Assembly: GCA_020425085.1 (NCBI GenBank)
Contig: JAGQRW010000007.1
Coordinates: forward strand, 310,001 to 374,000
Direction of reading: 5' to 3'
Source: Paracoccaceae bacterium
GTDB lineage: Bacteria; Pseudomonadota; Alphaproteobacteria; Rhodobacterales; Rhodobacteraceae
Length of the DNA stretch: 64,000 nt
Below are positions 43,509-52,986 of the stretch, one piece after another. The notes beneath the pieces are model-generated. The model was not told the DNA's origin, made no database searches, and worked only from the letters and a program-made list of their open reading frames with translations. Each line of letters opens with the position of its first letter. Positions within the stretch are counted from its first letter, which is position 1. The position numbers were made by a program, and so were the translations under genes.

Positions 43509-45569
43509 ATGCAGCATTCCGGTAACCCCGCGACCGAGCGGGTGCCGGTTTCGGCCTTTACCGGCGGTTTCTTGTGGAACCGGCGGCACCGGCGCATCCT
43601 GGAACTGGCGGGATATGATGTCCGGGCTGGCTTGCCGGAACGTCGCAACGGGCTGGTGGCGGTGTGGGGCAATACGCAAAATTCCTGGCGGGCGGAACGG
43701 GTTGCCGCCTGGCGTCAGGTGCCGCTTTTGCAGGTCGAAGACGGGTTCTTGCGATCCGTCAGAACCGGTCGTTCGGGCGAACCGCCACAGGGATTGCTGA
43801 TCGACCGCAAGGGCAATTATTACGATTGTTCCCGCGCCTGCGAACTTGAGGACCTGCTCAATCGCGGTTCGCTGGAAGCGGATGGTCTTCCAGAGCGGGC
43901 AAATGCCCTGATGGCGCAGATGCGGTCGCTGGAAATCTCGAAATACAACGCCTTTGATCCGGCATTGCCGGTCGGTGATGCTGGTTATGTACTGGTGATC
44001 GACCAGACCCTAGGCGATGCCTCGATCCGGCTGGGTGGTGCCAATGCGGCCGTTTTCAGGTCGATGCTGTCAGCAGCCAGGGCCGAAAATCCCGGCAAGC
44101 GTATCCTGATCAAGACGCATCCCGAAGTAGCAGGCGGTTACCGGCGCGGGCATTTTTCGGCAGACGATCTTGACGCCGACACGCAGCTTTTCACCGCTCC
44201 GGTTTCGCCATGGCGAATGCTGGATGGGGCGGCATCGGTCTATGCGGTCAGTTCGCTGATGGGGTTCGAGGCAATCCTGGCCGGTCACCGGCCACGCCTG
44301 TTCGGCAAGCCGTTTTATGGCGGCTGGGGGCTTAGTCAGGACGAACAGATCTTCCAGCGGCGCGATCGTGCCCTCAGCGCCGAGGCGCTGTTTGCCGGTG
44401 CAATGCTGCTCTATCCGTTCTGGTACGATGTCTATCGAGACCGACTATGTGAATTCGAGGTGGTTCTGGACAATATCGAAGCTCAGGCGCGCGCCTGGCG
44501 CGAGGATTGTCAGGGCTACAGCGCCATCGGCATCAGTCGCTGGAAACGCCCGCATTTCCGCCGCTTCTTTGCCGCCGCCGGGGCGCGGTTGACCTTTGCA
44601 GGCGACCCGACCGGGCCGGCCGGCCAAGGCAAGCGCGGGCTGGTCTGGGCGGGCAGCGAAGACGCCAGCCTGCGACAGGCTTTTGAAGGTGCGGGCCAGC
44701 AGTTGCTGCGAATTGAAGACGGCTTTTTGCGCTCGCGCGGCCTAGGCGCGGATCTGGTGCCGCCGCTGTCGCTGGTGGTGGATGATCTTGGCATCTATTT
44801 CGATCCATCGCGCGAAAGCAGGCTGGAAAGGTTGTTGAACTCCAGCGCCGATCTGTCCGAGGCGGCGCGCGCGCGGGCGGATGCGCTTTGGGACAGGTTG
44901 ATCAAGACCGGGCTTAGCAAATACAATACCGGTGAAAGTGTCGGTCTGGGCCAAGGCTGGCCAAAGGGTAAACGCCGGATACTGGTGCCGGGGCAGGTCG
45001 AGGATGACGCGTCGATTAGGTTCGGGGCGGCGGGGATCAGTCGCAATCTTGATCTGCTAGCCGAGACCCGGCGCGCCAATCCAGATGCCTTCATCGTCTA
45101 CAAACCGCACCCCGATGTCGAAGCAGGATTGCGTAAAGGCGCGGTTGATACCGTCGAGGCGGGTCGGTTTGCCGATCTTGTACTGGATAACGTGCATCCA
45201 ATCGCCGCGATTGCTGCGGTGGACGAGGTTTGGACCATTACCTCGCTTTTGGGTTTCGAGGCGCTGTTGCGCGGCAAACAGGTTACCTGCCTCGGTTTGC
45301 CGTTCTACGCGGGGTGGGGGCTGACCCGTGATCCTGACCGGGTTCTGCCCCAACGCCGCGCCCGCCCCGATCTGACGGCGCTGTTGCATGCGGCACTGAT
45401 CGCCTATCCACGTTATTTCGATCCGCTGACCGGTCTGCCATGCCCGGCCGAGGTGGCGCTGATGCGGCTGGAAGCCGGTCAACCGCTGCCGCGGCGCCGG
45501 TTGCTGGCGCGGTTGCAGTCTAGGTTCAGCGGCCTTGCGCCACTCTGGCGGCCAGAGCGAAAACCTTGA
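43509..45569 (+). CDS. kpsC: capsule polysaccharide beta-Kdo transferase, KpsC type
   Basis: Large cytoplasmic glycosyltransferase of 686 residues built of two related halves, as in KpsC, which extends the Kdo linker with alternating bonds. The repeat is plain: VEDGFLRSV near residue 77 and IEDGFLRSRG near 406, KPFYGGWGLSQDE near 265 and LPFYAGWGLTRDP near 596, and paired DASIR-x-G segments. It begins two bases after the KpsD stop. Its end converges on ccoS with a 78-base gap that shows no terminator. Confidence 0.95.
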   Translation: MQHSGNPATERVPVSAFTGGFLWNRRHRRILELAGYDVRAGLPERRNGLVAVWGNTQNSWRAERVAAWRQVPLLQVEDGFLRSVRTGRSGEPPQGLLIDRKGNYYDCSRACELEDLLNRGSLEADGLPERANALMAQMRSLEISKYNAFDPALPVGDAGYVLVIDQTLGDASIRLGGANAAVFRSMLSAARAENPGKRILIKTHPEVAGGYRRGHFSADDLDADTQLFTAPVSPWRMLDGAASVYAVSSLMGFEAILAGHRPRLFGKPFYGGWGLSQDEQIFQRRDRALSAEALFAGAMLLYPFWYDVYRDRLCEFEVVLDNIEAQARAWREDCQGYSAIGISRWKRPHFRRFFAAAGARLTFAGDPTGPAGQGKRGLVWAGSEDASLRQAFEGAGQQLLRIEDGFLRSRGLGADLVPPLSLVVDDLGIYFDPSRESRLERLLNSSADLSEAARARADALWDRLIKTGLSKYNTGESVGLGQGWPKGKRRILVPGQVEDDASIRFGAAGISRNLDLLAETRRANPDAFIVYKPHPDVEAGLRKGAVDTVEAGRFADLVLDNVHPIAAIAAVDEVWTITSLLGFEALLRGKQVTCLGLPFYAGWGLTRDPDRVLPQRRARPDLTALLHAALIAYPRYFDPLTGLPCPAEVALMRLEAGQPLPRRRLLARLQSRFSGLAPLWRPERKP

Positions 45570-45647
45570 GACTGCCGTCGTGGTGAAAGGGTTTGGCTGT
45601 TGCTGGTTCCAGTTCCGATCGAGCGCGCGGAACAATTCGGGTGGACA

Positions 45648-45806
45648 TCATTCCTTTGGCGTGTCGTCGTAATCGGGGCTGAGGATGCGGTTGGCGTCAC
45701 CTTCGGGATCTTCAAATTGCCCCTTTTTCAGCATCCAAAAAAACGCCAATAGGCCAATGCCGCCCAAAAACAGCGAAATCGGAATGAGGATGGCAAGGAC
45801 TTCCAT
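45648..45806 (-). CDS. ccoS: cbb3-type oxidase assembly protein CcoS
   Basis: Small membrane protein of 52 residues, MEVLAILIPISLFLGGIGLL at the start, then a helix end with FFWMLKKGQFEDPEGDANRI and a short acidic tail. The charged motif KxGQFEDPEGDxxRIL is the family hallmark. CcoS is needed for cofactor insertion into the oxidase. It starts three bases after the ccoI stop, completing the ccoGHIS order. Confidence 0.95.
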   Translation of the reverse strand: MEVLAILIPISLFLGGIGLLAFFWMLKKGQFEDPEGDANRILSPDYDDTPKE

Positions 45807-45808
45807 AC

Positions 45809-47983
45809 CTATCGCAGCCTCCAGGCATTGAGGGTGACGGTGATCGAGGATGCCGACATTGCCAGCGCCGCCATCAGCGGCGTGGCAAACCCCAAAAGGG
45901 CAAAAGGCACCGCGATCAGGTTGTAAAGGGCGGCGAGACTGAAATTCTCGACGATGCGTCGGCGGGCATCAACGGCAGTCTGCCGGCAATCGGCGATGAC
46001 GGCGAAATCCTGACCCAGTATCACGATATCCGAAGCAGTGCGGGCGGCGTCGATGGCGCTGGCGGGTGAAATCGAGACATGCGCCCGCGTCAGTGCTGCT
46101 GTATCGTTCAGGCCGTCGCCGACCATCAGCACCTTGTGGCCCTGCGCCGCCAGTTTGGCGATCGCCTCGGCCTTGGCTTCGGGCGTCAGGCTGGCATGAA
46201 AGTTGTCGATGCCAAGGCGATTGGCGATGTTGGCGGCGGCGTGACGGTTGTCGCCGGTCAGCATCTCGATCTGCTGGCCCATGGATTTCAGCCGTTTGAT
46301 CAACTCGCTGACACCCGGTCTGATTTCATCCTGAAAGGCAAAGGCGACAGGTGGCTGGTTGCCGAGTTTCAGATAGGTGGCGGTTTCAGGAACTTCATTG
46401 GCCCCGGTCCAGGCAGAACGGCCAAGCCGGATTTCCTGATCGTCCAGAATGGCCCGGATACCATGGCCGGGGATCTCCGTGATGTCAGTGAGGGTTGGCA
46501 GGTCGGCAGGATCGGCACCCATGGCAAGGGCCATGGCCAGCGGGTGGTTGCTATGCCTTGCCAGTGCCTGAGCAATGGCAAGGGTGTTGGGCGGAATTAC
46601 GGGGTCAGGGATCAGCCTGGGTTGGCCGAGGGTAAGGGTGCCGGTCTTGTCGAACACCACAACATCGGTTTCGGCAAGGCGCTCAAGGGCCGTGGCGCTT
46701 TTCAGCAGGATGCCTTTTCTGAACAATCGTCCCGAGGCAGCGGTCGTGACAGCAGGCACTGCAAGGCCAAGGGCGCAGGGGCAGGTGATGATCAGAACCG
46801 CGATGGCGATGTTCAGTGCCAGTCTGAAATCGCCGCTGATCCACAGCCAGGCAACAAAGGCCAGCGCTGCCAGCAGATGCACGCCGGGGGCATAAATGGC
46901 GGCGGCGCGGTCGGCCAGCGAGGTGTAGCGGTTGCGTGCAGTTTCCGCCAGCGCCACCAGTTCAGCGACTTTTTGCAGCGTGGAATCGCGCGCCAGTGCG
47001 GTGACCTCAATGGTCAGCGGGCCGGTCAGATTGATCTCTCCCGCCGCCATGGGGGTGCTTGGGCCGACATAGACCGGCAGGCTTTCACCGGTCAGAAAGG
47101 CGCGGTCGATTTCGCTTTCGCCGGTCAGGATGCGGCCATCAACCGGTACCCGGCTGCCGGGTTTGATCAGCACCCGGTCGCCAAGCGCCAGTTCCCCGAC
47201 ATTGACGATGGTTTCCTTTTCGCCTTCAAGTCGGATGGCGCGGGGAACCTCCATTGCCGCCAGTTCCTGTGCTGCGGAACGGGCCGAGGCACGGGTTCGG
47301 TGATCAAGATAGCGACCGGCCAACAGAAAAAAGGTCAGCGAAAGGGCGGCATCGAAATAGGCATGTTGCCCGCTTTGCGTGGTTTCATACAGCGACATTG
47401 CGGCGGCCAGCAGGATCGCCAGCGAAATCGGCACATCCATGTTGAGGCGTCCGACCTTCAGCGCCGCAACTGCATTGGTGAAAAACGGCTGAGCGGAAAA
47501 GGCGATAGCCGGCAGTGCGATCAGGGCCGATACCCAGTGCATGAAATCGCGGGTAGCCGCCTCGGCTCCGGACCAGACAGCGACCGATAACAGCATGACA
47601 TTCATCATGGCAAACCCCGCCACGGCAAGGCGCATCAAAAGGTTGCGTCCGGTTCGGTCGGTGTCGCTGTCGGCCAGAAGTGCGGCGTCAAGCTCATGCG
47701 CCTCATAGCCGATGCCGGCCAGCGAGCGGATCAGATCGCCTGCGCCGATATCGGCCGAGGTTTCCACCACAACCCGCTTCAGCGACAGGTTGACCCGCGC
47801 CGATTTCACCGCTTCGATCGCGTTCAGCCCGCGCTCCACCGCCGAGATGCAGGCGGCGCAGTGGATGGTTGGCAGGGACAGGATGATCGCATCTTTGGGT
47901 GGCGGCGCGGCATGACCGGTTTCCGGCAACGGCACCGCACAGGCCGGACAGGCGGCGGGCCGGGGAAGGGGATGGGCCACCAT
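45809..47983 (-). CDS. ccoI: copper-translocating P-type ATPase CcoI/FixI
   Basis: Inner-membrane P1B-type ATPase of 724 residues that exports copper for the cbb3 centre. In order: CPAC near the start, a heavy-metal domain with CAAC in LPTIHCAACISAV, membrane helices, the CPC copper channel motif in TCPCALGLAVP, the phosphorylation site DKTGTLTLG and the hinge GDGLNDTAALTRA. ATG 47983 follows the ccoH stop at once (TGAGATG). A longer frame to 48115 overlaps ccoH and is rejected. Low-activity CopA2-type ATPases such as this serve assembly, not detoxification. Confidence 0.95.
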   Translation of the reverse strand: MVAHPLPRPAACPACAVPLPETGHAAPPPKDAIILSLPTIHCAACISAVERGLNAIEAVKSARVNLSLKRVVVETSADIGAGDLIRSLAGIGYEAHELDAALLADSDTDRTGRNLLMRLAVAGFAMMNVMLLSVAVWSGAEAATRDFMHWVSALIALPAIAFSAQPFFTNAVAALKVGRLNMDVPISLAILLAAAMSLYETTQSGQHAYFDAALSLTFFLLAGRYLDHRTRASARSAAQELAAMEVPRAIRLEGEKETIVNVGELALGDRVLIKPGSRVPVDGRILTGESEIDRAFLTGESLPVYVGPSTPMAAGEINLTGPLTIEVTALARDSTLQKVAELVALAETARNRYTSLADRAAAIYAPGVHLLAALAFVAWLWISGDFRLALNIAIAVLIITCPCALGLAVPAVTTAASGRLFRKGILLKSATALERLAETDVVVFDKTGTLTLGQPRLIPDPVIPPNTLAIAQALARHSNHPLAMALAMGADPADLPTLTDITEIPGHGIRAILDDQEIRLGRSAWTGANEVPETATYLKLGNQPPVAFAFQDEIRPGVSELIKRLKSMGQQIEMLTGDNRHAAANIANRLGIDNFHASLTPEAKAEAIAKLAAQGHKVLMVGDGLNDTAALTRAHVSISPASAIDAARTASDIVILGQDFAVIADCRQTAVDARRRIVENFSLAALYNLIAVPFALLGFATPLMAALAMSASSITVTLNAWRLR

Positions 47984-47984
47984 C

Positions 47985-48443
47985 TCAGCGCGGGACGATG
48001 ATCGGCAGACGCTGATGGAAAGCTGTGCCGTCTCCGGCAATGGCATAAAGGCGCAGTTCCCATTTGCCGCTGTCAAGTTGCAGCGGCAGGCTGTACGGGC
48101 CTTTAGCCCCGGCAAAGTCGAGCGTCACATCGGCATTGGCGTGGGTGGCCCGGCCGATACTGGCATCAAGGGTCCGGATTTCGGCGGGCAGACCATCTGC
48201 GGTGGTGACGGAAAGGTCAAGAACGCCATCGCCATAGCTGGCGCTGACCTGCCAGCCAAGCGCCTGCTGGGCCGAGCGTTCGGCATCGAATGTCTGGCTG
48301 GCAACGTAGCTGTTCTTGACCTCCAGCCCCGGAAAAGTGCCGATTGCGGCAACCGCAAGCGTCAGATTGGCCGCGATGATCACCCCGAAAGCCGCCAGCG
48401 CGATGGCAAGCACCTTTTTTCCGGTCAGTGGCTTTGCTGTCAT
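47985..48443 (-). CDS. ccoH: cbb3 oxidase assembly protein CcoH/FixH
   Basis: Single-span inner-membrane protein of 152 residues: a cytoplasmic start, a helix at about residues 11-33 (VLAIALAAFGVIIAANLTLAV) and a periplasmic FixH domain with YVASQTFDAERSAQQALGW. It binds the assembling oxidase. Two bases separate it from ccoG and it abuts ccoI, so all are translated from one mRNA. Confidence 0.93.
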   Translation of the reverse strand: MTAKPLTGKKVLAIALAAFGVIIAANLTLAVAAIGTFPGLEVKNSYVASQTFDAERSAQQALGWQVSASYGDGVLDLSVTTADGLPAEIRTLDASIGRATHANADVTLDFAGAKGPYSLPLQLDSGKWELRLYAIAGDGTAFHQRLPIIVPR

Positions 48444-48445
48444 GG

Positions 48446-49876
48446 TTATTGCCCTTTGCCGTTGAATACGGTGTCCCGGTAGGTGCGGTGGCCGTTTTCG
48501 GTATCCTCGGCCCAGATGCGAATATTGGTCAGGCCGCTGGTTGCCGCAACCGAACCCTTCGGGGCGGTGATATAAACCTTGTGCGAACCGGTAGCATCGG
48601 CACCGACGGTGATCTCGGTCGACTCGGTCCCTTGCAAGGATACCGCAAGATCGGCATCGGACGCCACTGAGATACGGAACGGATGCGCCTGGCCCTGCTT
48701 GTTGCGGATGCGAATGTCATAGGTGTTGCGGATTGAACCGTCCGAAAGCGTCACGTAAACCGGGTTTCTGATTGGCGAAACGTTCAGATCAATATCCGAG
48801 CGCATGAACAGCGCCACCAGCAACAGCACGCCCACCAGCGACCATAGCGCAGTATAGACCAGGGTTCTGATGCGGATGATATGTTTCCAGATCGGTTTGG
48901 TCGGCTTGCCTGCGCGTTCGGGGGCCTCATCGGTCAGGGCCATATAGTCGATCAGGCCGCGCGGTTTGCCGATACGCGACATCACGTCATCACAGGCGTC
49001 GATGCAAAGGCCGCAGGTGATGCATTCCATCTGCTGGCCGTCGCGGATGTCGATGCCCATCGGGCAGACATTGACGCAGGCCATGCAGTCGATGCAATCG
49101 CCAAGCTGATCGGCGTTATCGGCCTTTCGATGCTTGCCGCGCGGTTCGCCCCGCCATTCACGATAACCGATGGTCAGGGTGTCCTCATCCATCATCGCCG
49201 CCTGGATACGCGGCCAGGGACACATATAGATGCAGACCTGTTCGCGTGCGATGCCACCCAACAGGAAGGTGGAGGCGGTCAGAAACGCGATCGAGCCATA
49301 GGCGACAAACGCCGCCTGACCGGTGACCACATCACGCAAAAGTGTTGGCGCATCGGCGAAATAGAACACCCAGGCACCGCCCGTCGCCAAGGCGATCAGG
49401 ATCCAGACCAGCCATTTGGTCAGCCTCAGGCGAATCTTGCGACCGTCCCAGGCGGCCTTGTAAAGGCGCACGCGGGCATTGCGGTCGCCCTCGATCCAGC
49501 GTTCGACCAGGATGAACAGGTCGGTCCAGACGGTTTGCGGGCAGGCATAGCCGCACCAGACCCGGCCAAGCGCCGAGGTGAACAGGAACAGGCCAAGTCC
49601 GGCCATGATCAGAAGGCCGGCAACAAAATAGAACTCATGCGGCCAGATTTCGATCCAGAAAAAGAAGAATCGCCGGTTGGCCAGATCCACCAGCACCGCC
49701 TGATCCGGCAGATTGGGGCCGCGATCCCATCTGATCCACGGTGTCAGGTAGTAGACACCGAGGGTGAACAGCATGATCCACCATTTCAGGCTGCGGAAAA
49801 ACCCCTTGACCCGGCGCGGAAATACCGGCTCGCGCGGCGCATAAAGCAGTGGCGGCGTTTGTTCGGGGTTGCTCAT
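48446..49876 (-). CDS. ccoG: cbb3 oxidase accessory iron-sulfur protein CcoG/FixG
   Basis: Membrane protein of 476 residues with about five helices. The two [4Fe-4S] motifs are CIDCMACVNVCP and CITCGLCIDACDDVM, and the C-terminal part is an Ig-like periplasmic domain. CcoG is reported to reduce copper for cbb3 assembly. It heads the ccoGHIS operon, with an FnrL box 71 bases upstream of the start (49941-49954). Confidence 0.95.
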   Translation of the reverse strand: MSNPEQTPPLLYAPREPVFPRRVKGFFRSLKWWIMLFTLGVYYLTPWIRWDRGPNLPDQAVLVDLANRRFFFFWIEIWPHEFYFVAGLLIMAGLGLFLFTSALGRVWCGYACPQTVWTDLFILVERWIEGDRNARVRLYKAAWDGRKIRLRLTKWLVWILIALATGGAWVFYFADAPTLLRDVVTGQAAFVAYGSIAFLTASTFLLGGIAREQVCIYMCPWPRIQAAMMDEDTLTIGYREWRGEPRGKHRKADNADQLGDCIDCMACVNVCPMGIDIRDGQQMECITCGLCIDACDDVMSRIGKPRGLIDYMALTDEAPERAGKPTKPIWKHIIRIRTLVYTALWSLVGVLLLVALFMRSDIDLNVSPIRNPVYVTLSDGSIRNTYDIRIRNKQGQAHPFRISVASDADLAVSLQGTESTEITVGADATGSHKVYITAPKGSVAATSGLTNIRIWAEDTENGHRTYRDTVFNGKGQ

Positions 49877-49940
49877 GAAGTCCGAGCCTTTCTGGAACCT
49901 GTTCTTGTCAGGTAGATGACATGTTAATTACTTGCAAACT

Positions 49941-49954
49941 TTGACATGTGTCAA
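49941..49954. promoter_or_regulatory. FnrL box upstream of ccoG
   Basis: TTGACATGTGTCAA is a perfect palindrome of the Fnr type (TTGAC-N4-GTCAA). Its centre is 71.5 bases from the ccoG start. If it acts at -41.5, transcription would begin near 49906 with a 30-base leader. It also overlaps the last codons of the LysR gene that follows on the same strand. Confidence 0.85.
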
Positions 49955-50835
49955 ACCTTCGCAGTCTGTCGGGTTTCCTGGCGCAGCCAAGCGATGAAAT
50001 GGCGCACCGCCGGACGCAGGATACCGGGGCGGGTGACGATGTAGTACCCCTTGGCGGCCTTGTCGGCAAACAGCAGCCGCAATCGGCCGGCCGCGATGTC
50101 GGCCTCGATGAAGCGGCGCACCGTCACCACCACACCCTGACCGTCGCGCGCGGCATCCAGCATCAGATTGCCGGGCAGTTCCAGCAGGCCGTTGGCGCGG
50201 CCGTCCACCACACCATGCTGGATCAGCCAGTTGCTGGCTTCCGAGGTTCCGAGTTCCTGAATCCACGGATATCTGGTCAGGCTGGCAGGGCCGGTTATCT
50301 GGTCCTCGCCGATCAGTTTTGGGGCCGCGACCACTGCAAGCGGACTGTCAAGCAGCAGTTCCGCCTCAAGCCCCGGCCAGCCGCCCTTGCCATAGCGGAT
50401 TGCCAGATCGGTGCCGCCGACGGCCAGCGGCACGCGTTTCGGGGTGGCATTCAGCATCAGGTCGATCTCGGGGTGAATGGCGCGAAAACGCGCCAGCCGT
50501 GGCATCAGCCATGAACTGGCGAAACTGGGCGTCAGCGTCACCTGAAGCGGGCGCAATGCATCGGCACCGGTCAGTTCGTCCACCACGCGGGCAATGTTGC
50601 CAAACCCGAGGTCAAGCGCCTCGGCCAGTTGCAAACCTGCCGGGGTCGGTTGCGGCAGGCGGGTTGAACGGTCGATCAGCGCCATCCCCATATGTGATTC
50701 AAGCGCCTTGATCTGCTGGGATATAGCCGCATGGCTGACATTCAACAAACCGCCCGCCGCCGACATGCTGCCTGCCTGATGAAACGCGGCAAACGCCCTG
50801 AGGGCGCTGAGTGGCGGCAAACCGGACCATTTCAT
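49951..50835 (-). CDS. LysR family regulator, GcvA-like
   Basis: Regulator of 294 residues. The helix-turn-helix segment PPLSALRAFAAFHQAGSMSAAGGLLNVSHAAISQQIKALE (in parts) and the middle TPSFASSWLMPRL, FRAIHPEIDL and AIRYGKGGWPG are typical of the GcvA/TrpI-like group. ATG 50835 gives the standard start; the longer frame to 50904 adds unrelated residues. It sits between the ccoGHIS and ccoNOQP operons on the same strand, but no metabolic target lies beside it, so its role cannot be told. Confidence 0.9.
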   Translation of the reverse strand: MKWSGLPPLSALRAFAAFHQAGSMSAAGGLLNVSHAAISQQIKALESHMGMALIDRSTRLPQPTPAGLQLAEALDLGFGNIARVVDELTGADALRPLQVTLTPSFASSWLMPRLARFRAIHPEIDLMLNATPKRVPLAVGGTDLAIRYGKGGWPGLEAELLLDSPLAVVAAPKLIGEDQITGPASLTRYPWIQELGTSEASNWLIQHGVVDGRANGLLELPGNLMLDAARDGQGVVVTVRRFIEADIAAGRLRLLFADKAAKGYYIVTRPGILRPAVRHFIAWLRQETRQTAKV

Positions 50836-51143
50836 ATGTAAGCCAGCCTTACAGTCAGGAATAATTGCTGGTTTGCTTTTGACGCCTCCACGGCCAATAA
50901 GCAAGGCAGGAAACCCAATTTGAAAGGCGTTGACATGTTAAATATCTATGCTTCCACCATGCTTATGGCGGCCCGGTGCGACCCGCTTTCGACCACTTTG
51001 GCCAAACTGCCGCCAAAACGTCGGCCAAGGTTTCTTGCGTTCACAAGACGGCGCGCATGAAGTCAGCGATCCCCGCGCCGCTTTGCAATAAAGGCGGCGC
51101 GGGGATGATTGCAGCGACCAGGGGAATCCCGATCACACCAGAG
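50836..51143. other. Gap between LysR and ccoP with a strong hairpin
   Basis: About 308 bases without a gene. The main feature is the hairpin at 51069-51106, described separately. An Fnr-like half site, TTGACATGTTAAA (50930-50942), has only the left half matching and is not called. The sequence near 50940-50980 probably holds the LysR promoter. Confidence 0.4.
51069..51106 (-). terminator. Hairpin downstream of ccoP
   Basis: A perfect 13-base stem, ATCCCCGCGCCGC (51069-51081) and GCGGCGCGGGGAT (51094-51106), with a 12-base loop, 37 bases after the ccoP stop. This is the place of an operon terminator, but no T-run follows on either strand, so it may work with Rho or protect the ccoNOQP mRNA from decay. 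Confidence 0.5.
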
Positions 51144-52010
51144 CTATTCACCACCGCCTTGCTGGTGCACATAGGTCGCTACCTGGCGGATTTGCGATTC
51201 GCTTAGCCGTCCGGCCCAGGCCGGCATGACGCCAAAGCGGGCATTTGTGATGGATTCTTTCAGCGTGGCGGCGTCACCGCCATATAGCCAGATCGCGTCC
51301 GTCAGATTTGGCGCGCCTTGATCGCGGTCGCCGGTACCGTCCTCGCCATGGCAGGCCGCGCAATTATCGGCGAACAACACCTTGCCCTTGGCGGCGGCAT
51401 CGGCATCGTGGTTCTGGCCGGACAGCGCCAGCACATATTGCACCAACTCGGAAATTTCCGCCGGCTCCAGAATCTCGCCAAATTTCGGCATTTCCGAATA
51501 GCGGGTGTCGTCGTCGGATGCTTCGCGGATACCGTGGCTGATGGTGGTGTAGATATCCTCGATGGTGCCGCCCCAAAGCCAGTCGTCATCGACCAGGTTG
51601 GGATAACCCTTGAAGCCACCCGCCCCGGCACCGTGGCACTGGGCGCACCGGGTCTTGAACACCGCCGCACCACCGTTCATGGCATAGTTCAACAGGGCTT
51701 CGTCGCCGACGATCTGATCCAGATCAACCGCAGCGATCCGCTGATCCACGGCGGCATTCGCATCGACATATTTCTGCATGTCGGCGGCAACGTCAGCGCG
51801 CGAGGAATAGCCCAGAAACCCCGGCGTGGCGCCGTTGATCAAGGGTATGGACGGAAACAGGAACAGATAGGCGACACCCCAGATGATGGTGGCATAGAAG
51901 GTCCACAACCACCATCGCGGCAGGGGATTGTCGAATTCCTTGATACCATCCCATTCATGGCCGGTAGTATTCGGGTCATTCGGGTTGAGATTGTCGTCAG
52001 GGTTGCTCAT
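51144..52010 (-). CDS. ccoP: cbb3-type cytochrome c oxidase subunit III (dihaem) CcoP
   Basis: Membrane-anchored dihaem cytochrome of 288 residues: a cytoplasmic start ([20 protein letters not shown]), one helix at about residues 32-52, and two haem domains with CAQCH and CAACH motifs and methionine-containing loops (YSEMPKFG and GVMPAW). It feeds electrons to CcoN through CcoO. ATG 52010 is chosen because MSNPDDNL begins the conserved N-terminus. It overlaps ccoQ by 14 bases. Confidence 0.96.
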   Translation of the reverse strand: MSNPDDNLNPNDPNTTGHEWDGIKEFDNPLPRWWLWTFYATIIWGVAYLFLFPSIPLINGATPGFLGYSSRADVAADMQKYVDANAAVDQRIAAVDLDQIVGDEALLNYAMNGGAAVFKTRCAQCHGAGAGGFKGYPNLVDDDWLWGGTIEDIYTTISHGIREASDDDTRYSEMPKFGEILEPAEISELVQYVLALSGQNHDADAAAKGKVLFADNCAACHGEDGTGDRDQGAPNLTDAIWLYGGDAATLKESITNARFGVMPAWAGRLSESQIRQVATYVHQQGGGE

Positions 52011-52233
52011 TCCCGCCCTCCTTTGTCGTCTGGTTGGCATCGTGTTTGGTTTGGTCTTTGATTTCATCTTCTGCCAGGTCGTCACCATGGCGCAGCGGGA
52101 TCTGGGCCGAGTCACGGTGAACCGCCTTGCCGCCGGGTCGGAACACATAGATCACGATGCCCAGAAACAGCAGGAACATCGCCAGCAGGCCCCAACTGTC
52201 GGCGAAATGGCGAAGCGATGAATAGGTATCCAT
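51997..52233 (-). CDS. ccoQ: cbb3-type oxidase subunit CcoQ
   Basis: Small membrane protein of 78 residues with one helix ([20 protein letters not shown]) and the family ending of that helix, FRPG, followed by an acidic, charged tail ([15 protein letters not shown]). CcoQ stabilises the complex and links CcoP. ATG 52233 gives [15 protein letters not shown]. It starts 13 bases after ccoO. Confidence 0.94.
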   Translation of the reverse strand: MDTYSSLRHFADSWGLLAMFLLFLGIVIYVFRPGGKAVHRDSAQIPLRHGDDLAEDEIKDQTKHDANQTTKEGGNEQP

Positions 52234-52246
52234 AAAAGCACCCGTC

Positions 52247-52975
52247 CTAACGGCTGGCATCGGCTTCGAAGGTGGAAAAATCCACCATCGTGCCAAGTAC
52301 CTGCAAATAAGCGATCAGTGCATCCATTTCCGTCAGTTCCGGCTGGCCGTCGAAATTGCGCACCTGTGCGGTTTTGCCATAACGTTCCAGCAATCCGTCG
52401 CTGTCGGCATCCGGGTTGGCCTGAGCAAGAAAATCTGCCTGCGCCTCGGTCAGCATCTCGTCGGTATAGGGGACGCCGACCATGGCGTTCGCCTTGACCA
52501 TATCGGCGACATACTTGCCGTCAAGTTTCGCCTTCAGCATGAAGCCATAGCCCGGCATGATGCTTTCGGGCACCACCGAACGCGGGTCGGTCAGGTGGTT
52601 GACATGCCATTGATCGGAATAGCGACCCCCGACCCGTGCCAGATCCGGGCCGGTGCGTTTGCTGCCCCATTGGAACGGATGGTCATACATCGATTCCGCT
52701 GCCAGGCTGTAATGCCCGTATCGCTCCACCTCATCGCGCAAGGGGCGGATCATCTGGCTGTGGCAGGTATAGCACCCTTCACGCACATAGATGTTGCGCC
52801 CGGTCAGTTCCAGCGGTGTGTAAGGGCGCATGCCTTTCACTTTTTCGATGGTGTTTTCCAGGTAGAACAGCGGTGCAATCTCAACGATGCCACCGATTGC
52901 GACCACCACGAGGCTGAGCACCATCAGAAGGGTGGCATTGGTTTCGATGATCTTGTGCTTGGATAGTATCGACAT
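52247..52975 (-). CDS. ccoO: cbb3-type cytochrome c oxidase subunit II (monohaem) CcoO
   Basis: Anchored cytochrome of 242 residues with an N-terminal helix ([21 protein letters not shown]), the haem motif CYTCH in [16 protein letters not shown], and a methionine ligand region [12 protein letters not shown] 52975 follows GAGGGGAAAAGAC, a strong ribosome-binding site. Eleven bases separate it from ccoN. Confidence 0.96.
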   Translation of the reverse strand: MSILSKHKIIETNATLLMVLSLVVVAIGGIVEIAPLFYLENTIEKVKGMRPYTPLELTGRNIYVREGCYTCHSQMIRPLRDEVERYGHYSLAAESMYDHPFQWGSKRTGPDLARVGGRYSDQWHVNHLTDPRSVVPESIMPGYGFMLKAKLDGKYVADMVKANAMVGVPYTDEMLTEAQADFLAQANPDADSDGLLERYGKTAQVRNFDGQPELTEMDALIAYLQVLGTMVDFSTFEADASR

Positions 52976-52986
52976 GTCTTTTCCCC

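Noticed and set aside
46079..47590. Open frame of 503 codons on the plus strand opposite ccoI
   Set aside because: Low-complexity arginine/glycine-rich translation, antisense to a well-supported P-type ATPase.
50930..50942. Possible fourth FnrL box, TTGACATGTTAAA
   Set aside because: Only the left half site matches; the right half lacks GTCAA/ATCAA.
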